Of a stretch of 64,000 bases of DNA, positions 1 to 6,555 are shown piece by piece (position 1 is the stretch's first letter; each line of letters starts with the position of its first letter). The notes under the pieces are model-generated. The model searched no databases, was not told where the DNA came from, and saw only the letters and a program-made list of their open reading frames with translations. This DNA is from an uncultured Sulfitobacter sp. GTDB lineage: Bacteria; Pseudomonadota; Alphaproteobacteria; Rhodobacterales; Rhodobacteraceae. Location of the stretch: positions 1 to 64,000 of the forward strand of contig CALFWM010000030.1 of NCBI GenBank assembly GCA_937928635.1. The letters are read 5' to 3'. Made by a program: the position numbers and the translations under genes.

Positions 1-328
1 CGCGCGCATGCGCCCGACAGCCTGCCACCAACGCGGCCCCAACGCCCTGCCCGCGTGCAGATGGCTGAACAAACAGGTTTTGCATGTCCATCCCACGTTT
101 CCCATATTGCAACTGCGCCAGGGGGCAAAGTGCCGCATACCTCGGCAACACGCCCTGCCTCTCCGCCACCAAAACGCTGAGCCATGGCACCGGGCCAAGC
201 GCATCCCGCCGCAGCGTTTCAACATCCAGCGTGCCCTGATCCCCATGATGGGCGGCCAAGGCATGCACCATCTGCACAACCACCGGCATATCTGCGGCCT
301 GTATGGGCCTGATAATACACTCGCTCAT
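1..328 (-). CDS. GNAT-family N-acetyltransferase, 3' end cut by window edge
   Basis: This reading frame enters from the left edge and starts at ATG 328, with AAGGAC 8 nt upstream as ribosome binding site. About 109 codons are visible. The protein begins MSECIIRPIQAADM and carries the GNAT motif A region LFVQPSARGQGVGAALV, whose R/Q-x-x-G-x-G/A loop binds the pyrophosphate of acetyl-CoA. Members of this family acetylate small amines or protein N-termini; the substrate cannot be told. The C-terminal part lies outside the window. No partner gene is visible beside it, and the next feature is an IS element about 150 bp upstream. Confidence 0.8.
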   Translation of the reverse strand, partial: MSECIIRPIQAADMPVVVQMVHALAAHHGDQGTLDVETLRRDALGPVPWLSVLVAERQGVLPRYAALCPLAQLQYGKRGMDMQNLFVQPSARGQGVGAALVAGCRAHAR

Positions 329-477
329 CTGTCTGTCCTTGCGCATGCGCCACAAGCACAAACCCACTGCACCTGCAGCGGCTGATTGATTTCATGAAAG
401 TAGAAAAAGCAGGCCGCGTTCAGATGAACCGGCGATAATATGTGGATAAGTTCTGCATTTTCATATGCAACACCTAG

Positions 478-1313
478 GGGCTGTTGACGTTCAGGGTTCC
501 CATTTGTTTTGAGTTCTGATTCAAAGTTGCAAACGAAGGAGAGCAGCTTTGAGCCGACCTGTTTTGACTGATGATCAATGGGCCGCCATCGAGCCCTATT
601 GCCTGGGAAAGAAGAGTGATCCCGGCCAGACAGGTCGCGATCCGCGCTTGTTTTTGGAAGCGGTCCTTTGGATCGTACGAACGGGGGCTCAATGGCGCGA
701 GTTGCCCGCGGAGTTTGGCCAATGGAATTCAGTTTTCAAGCGGTTCAGGCGTTGGGTCAAAGCGGATGTTTTCTATCGCCTATTCAAAGCCTTGGCCTGC
801 GACGCAGACTTCGAGTACACTATGATTGACGGCACGATAATGAAGGTTCACCGCTCTGGACAGGGCGCAAAAGGGGGACTCAAAGCCAGGCTATAGGCCG
901 CTCGCGCGGCGGCATCACGACCAAAGTTCTGGCGCTCACTGACGCACTTGGAAACCTGATCGACTTTCGTCTAATGCCCGGCCAAGCTCATGAGTTGCGC
1001 GAAGTTCCGGCCTTGATCCAACATCTGACGGGCGGCTCTTTGCTGGCTGACCGTGCTTTTGACGCAGACTGGCTGCGACAAGATCTGGCAGACAAGAGCA
1101 TCACGCCGGTGATCCCGCCTAAATCCAACCGCAGGTTCCCCGCCGAATTCGACAAACATACCTACAAATGGCGTCATCTCGTCGAGAACTTCTTCGGGAA
1201 ACTCAAAGAAAACAGGGGTATTGCCATGCGATCATGTAAAACGGATCAAAGTTTCAAATCATTCATTTCAATCGCCGCAGTCATCCTTCAAACAAAATGA
1301 ACGTCAACAGTCC
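478..1313 (+). mobile_element. IS5-family (IS427-type) insertion sequence, apparently complete
   Basis: An 836 bp element bounded by inverted repeats: left GGGCTGTTGACGTTCA (478-493) and right, read inward, GGACTGTTGACGTTCA (1298-1313), 15 of 16 identical. It is flanked on both sides by CTAG (474-477 and 1314-1317), the expected short target duplication. Inside are two overlapping transposase frames as in the IS427 group. Size, ends and duplication suggest a recent, structurally complete insertion. Family assignment comes from the transposase sequence and ends; the named IS cannot be given without a database search. Confidence 0.88.
549..1300 (+). CDS. IS5-family DDE transposase, two frames joined by -1 frameshift
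   Basis: The upstream frame (549-896, TTG start, AAGGAG 8 nt before it) gives the N-terminal half, beginning MSRPVLTDDQW and holding the first catalytic Asp in MIDGTIMKVH. The downstream frame is one base back and continues the family sequence seamlessly (TQSQAIGRSRGG, then LADRAF with the second Asp and VENFFGKLKENRG with the catalytic Glu), ending at TGA 1298-1300 inside the right inverted repeat. The crossover lies at the AAAAGGGGG run (869-877). IS427-group elements commonly make a fused transposase by programmed frameshifting, so this is probably functional rather than broken; the slip itself is inferred. Confidence 0.82.
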
Positions 1314-1317
1314 CTAG

Positions 1318-1543
1318 CAAGGGCCATGCTAAAGTGGTTTACTTCGCTGAACAGCCGTCTGTATCTCTGGTGTGCTATGTTGCCCCCGTCAGCGACCTTG
1401 GCCGAGGTTGCTGACGGGGCGGTGTATGGCGTCTGACCCTTGTGGGCTTGTCCACGTTTCTTAGCGAGCCAGCACCGTCTCTCTTCATCATCTCGAACAG
1501 TTGCATGTGGCCAGCAAGGACCACGGATCAGAAGGAAGAGAAC
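1318..1543 (+). other. Non-coding left flank of the IS110 fragment, with strong hairpin
   Basis: No gene is seen. A long stem-loop stands out: CCCCGTCAGC (1384-1393) pairs with GCTGACGGGG (1410-1419), with a further ACCT/AGGT pairing inside. It lies about 125 nt upstream of the IS110 start codon, in the position where IS110-group elements encode their bridge (seek) RNA between the left end and the recombinase gene. Whether this is such an RNA or its remnant is inference only. Confidence 0.35.
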
Positions 1544-1967
1544 ATGGATAGGGTATCACACCCGGCAATCATCGGCATAGATGTCAGCCGCGATTGGCTG
1601 GACATTCATTGCCTGCCTCGCGGACAGCGACTGCGCTTGCCCAACACCAAGGAGGGTCACACGCAGCTTGCAGACCTGGCGACGACACTCAAAGCGCTGG
1701 TCTGCTTCGAAGCGACCGGTGGTCAGGAATGGAAACTGTGGGCAGCGCTGGATGCCGCCGGGATCGCGACACGGCAACTGCCGCCCGCACAGATCAAAGC
1801 CTTCGCGGCAAGCCGGGGCGCACGGGCCAAGACAGATCGGATTGATGCAGAGCTCATCGCGCGCTTCATGGCGTTCAGGCCCGATGCCGGGCGCGCCCTG
1901 CCACACGAAAAGTTGCGCCTTCTCAGAGCCTTGACATCCAAGCGCGGGCAACTCGTGGAAACACGCA
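1544..1967 (+). pseudogene. IS110-family transposase, N-terminal half only
   Basis: From ATG 1544 (GGAAGAG just upstream) the frame gives the DEDD recombinase domain of IS110: GIDVSRDWLDIH, FEATGG and KTDRIDAELIARF supply the four acidic catalytic residues. At about residue 141, after VETRK, similarity ends and the frame runs into unrelated DNA up to a stop near 2116. The C-terminal Transposase_20 domain with its catalytic serine is missing. The break coincides with an opposite-strand fragment of another transposase, so the gene was cut by insertion plus deletion and must be inactive. Confidence 0.85.
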
Positions 1968-2052
1968 AATGGCGTTTGGCAAAAAAGAGACGGGCCGCTT
2001 CCTCATCCGGAAATTTCTGCAAGACTTCAAATGGGCTAAGTGTATCAGTCAT
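1968..2052 (-). pseudogene. IS1595-family transposase, first ~28 codons only
   Basis: On the minus strand from ATG 2052 the frame reads MTDTLSPFEVLQKFPDEEAA and RLFFAKRH. This resembles the start of IS1595-type transposases, which place such a short helical segment just before the zinc-ribbon. After about codon 28 the frame turns antisense to the IS110 fragment, so zinc ribbon and catalytic domain are gone. The assignment rests on a short stretch and on recalled family sequences. Confidence 0.5.
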
Positions 2053-2091
2053 CGGCTTAATCTCTGTTGTTGAGATTATAGCATTGCCAGT

Positions 2092-2290
2092 TTACGCAGA
2101 AGCATATCCGGCCTGACAACAGTAGTTCCAGCATTCGTCTGGTGTAGAGATGTGGCGGATTTTGATTAAGGTGCCGAACAGTCCTGTGAACGATCTGGCA
2201 CCTTTACGGCGCAGGTGCGGCTTGAGCTTGGAGAACGCCATTTCGATTGGGTTCAAGTTCAGGTCAGAGCCGCTGGGCGACCATGTCGGC
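2092..2290 (-). pseudogene. IS630-family transposase, C-terminal fragment
   Basis: The minus-strand frame ending at TAA 2092 reads DLNLNPIEMAFSKLKPHLRR and then GARSFTGLFGTL, ending CWNYCCQAGYASA. This is the C-terminal DDE segment of IS630 transposases; normally PDLNPIE carries the last catalytic acidic residue. Only about 65 codons remain, and upstream the frame passes out of register into the RNA-ligase-like gene. The exact junction, somewhere in 2265-2310, cannot be fixed by eye. Confidence 0.75.
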
Positions 2291-2866
2291 ACGACTGTTG
2301 GAGTGTTGCGCCGCGTGCAACATGGCATCCTGCCAATGTGCGGACTTGTAGGGCGTCGGGCGCACCAGCTCCTCCATCTGTTTGCCAGACCACACCACCC
2401 CCCGATAAACAATGGGCACAGGCATCAAGGGAAGACCGCCAAGAAGTACATGCCGGGCGACAGTGCTCAGAAACCTGCGATTTTCCCGATCCAACACGTC
2501 AAACTCCATAAAATAGTGTGGGAGTTGGTCGTAAAACACGGTGTGTTTCGCATACATCCATTCGCCATAGACGACATAGCGGCGCGACAGCACAGGCTGC
2601 AAAACATGCGTATGGGCGGCGGCCCAGGTCTTGAACAGCGCAAAATGCCGCTCCCGCCAACCGCCCGTCAGGAAATGTCCGCGGCTTTGAAGCAGCAGCG
2701 CCCCATCCGTATCAAAAGACAAGGCGGCATTGGCCCCGTCCAGCTTTTCCTCCACGATCAGCTTTTGACCAGAAAGGTCACTCAATAATTTGTCATCCGC
2801 CTTATCGCCCAATTGAAGGCGCGAGCCTTCAATGTGCCGTGTGCGCGGATATTTGTAGATATCCAT
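2264..2866 (-). pseudogene. RNA ligase family protein, 3' end removed by IS remnant
   Basis: Starts at ATG 2866. VEEKLDGANAALSF (residues ~38-51) is nucleotidyltransferase motif I, with the Lys that becomes adenylated; VVYGEWMYAKHTVFY and FMEFDVLD match motifs III/IIIa of T4-Rnl-like RNA ligases (PF09414). Such enzymes seal RNA nicks using ATP and take part in RNA repair. After about residue 185 the frame enters the IS630 fragment, so motifs IV and V, needed for catalysis, are absent. The remnant of about 200 residues is probably inactive. No kinase/phosphatase repair partner is present beside it. Confidence 0.72.
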
Positions 2867-3258
2867 GGAACTCTCATGATGTTGTCATTGGTCGCACAAA
2901 ATGATCCGACCAAACGGTCGGAGGATCAGGTGAGATATATGCGTAAGGATTACATCGGTCTTCCGTGGGGTTCGGGGTGAGAGGTAAAGCGGGGTTATAG
3001 AATCCTCTAATTCAAATCAAACGCCGCGGAAATCTGGCGCGTTTGCGGGTTGTGGTTGTGGCCCTGATTCAATCAGTGCGGCAATTGAGGAGAGGAATAT
3101 CAAACCATTGACCCAAACTGCCAAATTTATGACAAAACCTGTTCATAGGCTGATGCTGTATTGGGCACGATTGAACGGCGTTCAAGGTAAGGAATTTCAC
3201 CGTTTCTTCAGGGCCCGCTTTACGTCAGATTGGTGAAAAATACGGCACGAGGGAACGG
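2867..3258. other. 392 bp intergenic region between divergent genes
   Basis: No open reading frame with coding character was recognised. It separates the truncated RNA-ligase gene (leftward) from the FAD oxidoreductase operon (rightward) and so should hold promoters for both. The only clear structure is the CCGACC/GGTCGG palindrome at 2906-2921, listed separately. Confidence 0.5.
2906..2921. promoter_or_regulatory. Palindrome, possible repressor operator
   Basis: CCGACC (2906-2911), spacer AAAC, GGTCGG (2916-2921): a perfect 6 bp inverted repeat 40 bp upstream of the RNA-ligase start codon. Short palindromes of this shape are typical of TetR-family operators, but no regulator gene lies nearby. 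Confidence 0.3.
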
Positions 3259-4746
3259 ATGGGCAATTGGACACGCAGAGCGGCCCTGTTGGGCAGCGGT
3301 GCCGCAGTCGGGGCATTTGCGACAAGAGCGTTGAAATCGCGCAACCCATCGCTGGATGGCACCGTTGATACGACAGCTGTCGGCGGTGACGGTACGTTAA
3401 ATGACGCTAGCCTGTTGAGCCAAACCCCTGTTCACAAGCACATCATTCTCAAACAAGACCCTGGCACCGCCCTGGTTGAAGCGATCCGGGCAGAGATGAA
3501 AGATGCCCGCGCAAACAACCGCCCGGTCAACGTCAGTGCGGCGCGTCATTCCATGGGCGGGCAGGCGATCCCGCTAGATGGGCATGCGATCACCTATGAC
3601 AACGGCTTTCTTGAACCTGACACCGCAAACGCCACCTTTCGTGCCCATGCCGGTGCACGTTGGTCGCAGGTCATTCAGGCGATTGACCCCATTGGGTTTT
3701 CGCCCGCAGTCATGCAATCCAACAATGATTTTGGCGTGGCGGCGACGTTTTGCGTGAACGCCCATGGCTGGCCGGTGCCCTTTGGCCCGATGGGTGCAAC
3801 CGTGCGCGAAATTGAGCTGATCACACCCGATGGAGAGCTTGCCACCTGTTCTCGTGAGGTCAATGCGGACCTCTTTGACCAAAGCATGGGCGGCTATGGG
3901 TTAACCGGTGCGATCACCTCCATGGTGGTTGACATGGAAAAGAACACCCGCCTGAGCCCCAGTTTTACCCGCATGCCCGCCAAAGAGTTTGGCAGCGCGT
4001 TTGAGGCTGCGTTGAACGACCCTGACGTGACCATGGCCTATGGCCGTCTGAACGTGGAGCGCGCCAGCTTTTTTGAAGAGGCGTTGATGATCACCTACCG
4101 CGCCACGGAGGATCAGGCGGATTTGCCGGCGGCATCCGGGTCGGGCTGGATGTCCAACGTGGCCAGCCGCGTTTATCGCGCGCAGCTGGGCAATGAGAGA
4201 ATGAAGAGCCTGCGCTGGTGGTTTGAAACGGATCTTGGCACCGTGGTTGGCGGGGGTGATACGACCCGTAATTCGCTGATCAATGAACCGGTGGTCACCC
4301 TGGATGACCGCGATGACACGCGCACAGATATCCTGCATGAATATTTTGTCGGGATTGATCGCTTCCCCGAATTTCTGGAGATTTGCCGCGCGGTGATCCC
4401 GGCCTCTTACCAGGAGTTCCTGAACGTCACGCTGCGCTTTATCAACACGGACAGCGAAAGCTGGCTGTCTTACGCCACGGTTCCGCGCATTGCGGCAGTG
4501 ATGTCCTTTAGTCAGGAAATGACCCTGCGGGCGGAGGCGGATATGGCCCGAATGACGCGCGATCTGGTGGAGGGGATCATCGGCATCGGGGGCACGTATT
4601 ACCTGCCTTACCGTCCGCACCCGACCGTCGCGCAGCTGGAAAAGGCCTACCCCCGTGCCGCCGCCTTTGCCGCCGCCAAGCGCGTGCTGGACCCCGGGCT
4701 GCTTTTTCGCAACAACCTTTGGGACAGCTATTTGGAGCAGCTATGA
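3259..4746 (+). CDS. FAD-binding oxidoreductase with Tat-type signal
   Basis: A 495-residue protein starting at ATG 3259. The N-terminus TRRAALLGSGAAVGAFA looks like a twin-arginine export signal. It is followed by a PCMH-type FAD domain (about residues 75-230): SAARHSMGGQ is the glycine-rich FAD loop with a His suited to covalent flavin attachment, and GGYGLTGAITSM is the second conserved block. The C-terminus YLPYRPHPTVAQLEKAYP and DPGLLFRN fits the sugar-lactone oxidase/GlcD-like superfamily. The substrate is unknown. It is first in a four-gene run: its stop overlaps the next start (ATGA at 4743-4746). Confidence 0.82.
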   Translation: MGNWTRRAALLGSGAAVGAFATRALKSRNPSLDGTVDTTAVGGDGTLNDASLLSQTPVHKHIILKQDPGTALVEAIRAEMKDARANNRPVNVSAARHSMGGQAIPLDGHAITYDNGFLEPDTANATFRAHAGARWSQVIQAIDPIGFSPAVMQSNNDFGVAATFCVNAHGWPVPFGPMGATVREIELITPDGELATCSREVNADLFDQSMGGYGLTGAITSMVVDMEKNTRLSPSFTRMPAKEFGSAFEAALNDPDVTMAYGRLNVERASFFEEALMITYRATEDQADLPAASGSGWMSNVASRVYRAQLGNERMKSLRWWFETDLGTVVGGGDTTRNSLINEPVVTLDDRDDTRTDILHEYFVGIDRFPEFLEICRAVIPASYQEFLNVTLRFINTDSESWLSYATVPRIAAVMSFSQEMTLRAEADMARMTRDLVEGIIGIGGTYYLPYRPHPTVAQLEKAYPRAAAFAAAKRVLDPGLLFRNNLWDSYLEQL

Positions 4747-5147
4747 CCACCTTGCAGAAAATTTGCATCGGCTATTTTGTCGCCCTGATGGGGGCGGCAT
4801 CGCTCAACTACATCCCTGGCCTGACAGACGAAAATGGCCTCGCTTTTGGCATTTTTGCACTGGATATCTTTGATGACAGCTTGCATGTCGCCTCTGCCAT
4901 CTGGGCGTTGGTATCGGCCTTTGTCTCCCATCGGGCATCCAAATTCTTTTTGATCGTCTTTGGCGCGCTTTATCTTGGCGATGGCGTTTTCGGGTTTTTC
5001 ACCGGCTATGGATATCTCGACCTTGGGATTTTCACCAACGGGTCTGATGGCCTGTCGTTCACCTTCCTGAGGTTGGCGGCCAACGTGCCGCATCTGGCCT
5101 TGGGTGGGTTTGCGCTCTTTGCCGCCTGGAAACTGGACCGCGCATGA
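4743..5147 (+). CDS. DUF4383-like small membrane protein
   Basis: A 134-residue, very hydrophobic protein with about four predicted membrane segments. Start chosen at ATG 4743 because it overlaps the stop of the FAD oxidoreductase by 4 nt (ATGA), a coupling repeated at its own 3' end. The central LYLGDGVFGFFTGYGYLDLG and the following PHLALGGFALFAAWKL resemble DUF4383 membrane proteins; function is unknown for that family. It may anchor or serve as electron-transfer partner of the exported flavoprotein, which is inference from position only. Confidence 0.6.
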   Translation: MTTLQKICIGYFVALMGAASLNYIPGLTDENGLAFGIFALDIFDDSLHVASAIWALVSAFVSHRASKFFLIVFGALYLGDGVFGFFTGYGYLDLGIFTNGSDGLSFTFLRLAANVPHLALGGFALFAAWKLDRA

Positions 5148-6199
5148 TACGCTGGGTGTTCAGATGGCTGATACGGCTGATTTTGGTCGCCGTCCTGTTG
5201 ATCATGGCGCTTATCCTGCCCGTGGGCTGGGTGGAATTTGCCTGCACCGGCGAACGCGAGCCGCAGCCTTACGCATCCATCCTGCCACCTGAACACCACC
5301 GGGCAGAGGCACGCACGCTGCTGACCTACCCCGAATGGCACATCGTGCACGCCTATGATGACTACGCCGAGGTGATCAACACAGGTGATCCGCATGATTT
5401 CAGGTATTTCAAGGCGATGCGCACCTATTGGTCGTCGCTTTGTGCGCTGAAGCATCAGGCTTCTGCCCACGGCGGCATGGACGGCGAGACCAAGCAATTG
5501 GTCTATGTCATCGGCGTGAGCTTTAGCGCAGAACTTGCGTTAAAGGCCGCCTATGAGGAAACACTGGGCCGCATTGCGACCTGGATCAGGGGGCCGCACC
5601 ATAGCCCGCTGGACAAACTGAGTGCGGATCAGGCCGCAAGTTATGCAAATTTTTTGCAACAAGTCCCATGGTACAAGTGGGATTTTGAGGGCGATGTTGC
5701 GGCGTTAGAAGCCAACAAAACCAAAACGTTCCGCGACGGTGAACGGCGTTTTGCCCTCGGGCGGGAATTTGCGGCAAAGGCCGCCTATGCGGATGTGATT
5801 GCATATGCCGTGGCCAATGTCGGCCCAGACGAACTGACGCTGCGGATGATCGTGACAGGGTCAGATGTGCCCCGTCTGGACACCATCGAGGGGGTCAAAA
5901 TTGTTGGGCAATCCGCTGAGGGCCGGGAGATTGAAACCATCCGCTACCGCGCATTGACCCGAGTATTAATGCAAATGGCAGGCCGCGACGTGGTGATTAA
6001 AGAGATCGCAGGCAACGATGACATCATGTTTACCGCCATCGGCTCCATGCCCACACACCCCAGCGCGCTGTTTAGTTTTCCGCGTCAGGGGTATGGCGAT
6101 TACCGGCATCTCTTCCTTGTCAAAACGTCCAACCTATTGGCCATTCTGGATGAGCGGCGCGACGGCCCCCTCAGGGTGGAGCATGTGCATGATTATTAG
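5144..6199 (+). CDS. Conserved hypothetical, N-terminally membrane-anchored protein
   Basis: 351 residues. An uncleaved-looking signal anchor (residues ~5-30, RWLIRLILVAVLLIMALILP) is followed by a large soluble domain expected to face the periplasm. I do not recognise the family. Notable segments are LLTYPEWHIVHAYDDYAEV (aromatic and His-rich) near residue 60 and PWYKWDFEG near 185. The start ATG 5144 overlaps the previous stop by 4 nt, so it belongs to the same operon as the FAD oxidoreductase and DUF4383-like protein, suggesting a shared periplasmic role. Confidence 0.7.
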   Translation: MIRWVFRWLIRLILVAVLLIMALILPVGWVEFACTGEREPQPYASILPPEHHRAEARTLLTYPEWHIVHAYDDYAEVINTGDPHDFRYFKAMRTYWSSLCALKHQASAHGGMDGETKQLVYVIGVSFSAELALKAAYEETLGRIATWIRGPHHSPLDKLSADQAASYANFLQQVPWYKWDFEGDVAALEANKTKTFRDGERRFALGREFAAKAAYADVIAYAVANVGPDELTLRMIVTGSDVPRLDTIEGVKIVGQSAEGREIETIRYRALTRVLMQMAGRDVVIKEIAGNDDIMFTAIGSMPTHPSALFSFPRQGYGDYRHLFLVKTSNLLAILDERRDGPLRVEHVHDY

Positions 6200-6473
6200 G
6201 GGTCTGGTGTGCTGCCTTGCCGTGGCCTGTGGATGGATTGCGGTCTTGGCCGGTGCGATGGTGCTGACTGACGCGGCACCTGCGGCGCTGGTTATGTTCC
6301 CCGATCCGGCGCTTTTGGCCGCACTGCCCGACGGCGTGGCCATCACGGGGAAAACGGCGATCAGTGTCACGCTCACCAGCGACGGGATGGGCCTGACACA
6401 CCTGTTGTATGATGCGGGTGCCCTGTTGGTGCTGCCAGCGGGGTTGTTGGGCTGCGCACCGTCGGTTTCTTAA
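6189..6473 (+). CDS. Small hypothetical membrane or exported protein
   Basis: 94 residues from ATG 6189 (another ATG two codons earlier at 6183 is possible). It overlaps the end of the preceding gene by 11 nt, in another frame. The first 25 residues are hydrophobic (GLVCCLAVACGWIAVLAGAMV) and could be a signal peptide or membrane helix; a second hydrophobic stretch lies at the C-terminus. No family recognised. Its coupling to the upstream genes and the strong terminator just downstream support it as the last gene of the operon. Confidence 0.5.
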   Translation: MIIRGLVCCLAVACGWIAVLAGAMVLTDAAPAALVMFPDPALLAALPDGVAITGKTAISVTLTSDGMGLTHLLYDAGALLVLPAGLLGCAPSVS

Positions 6474-6500
6474 GGGGTGGTTCCCCCCAAGCCTCACCCC

Positions 6501-6537
6501 AAAAAAAGGCCGCCAAAACCCGTGGCGGCCTTCTTCC
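6501..6537. terminator. Bidirectional rho-independent terminator
   Basis: GGCCGCC (6508-6514), 9 nt loop, GGCGGCC (6524-6530). Downstream on the plus strand is TTCTTCC; on the minus strand the stem is followed by seven T (6501-6507). It lies between the convergent FAD operon and RTX gene and can end both. Confidence 0.85.
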
Positions 6538-6555
6538 TCACTCCATCACGCCGTC

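Noticed and set aside
8..385. Plus-strand open frame of 125 codons at the left edge
   Set aside because: It is the shadow of the minus-strand GNAT gene, whose motif A and ribosome binding site are clear.
2906..2921. CRISPR-like or phage attachment role for the palindrome
   Set aside because: Single copy with no spacers, repeats or integrase nearby; kept only as a possible operator.
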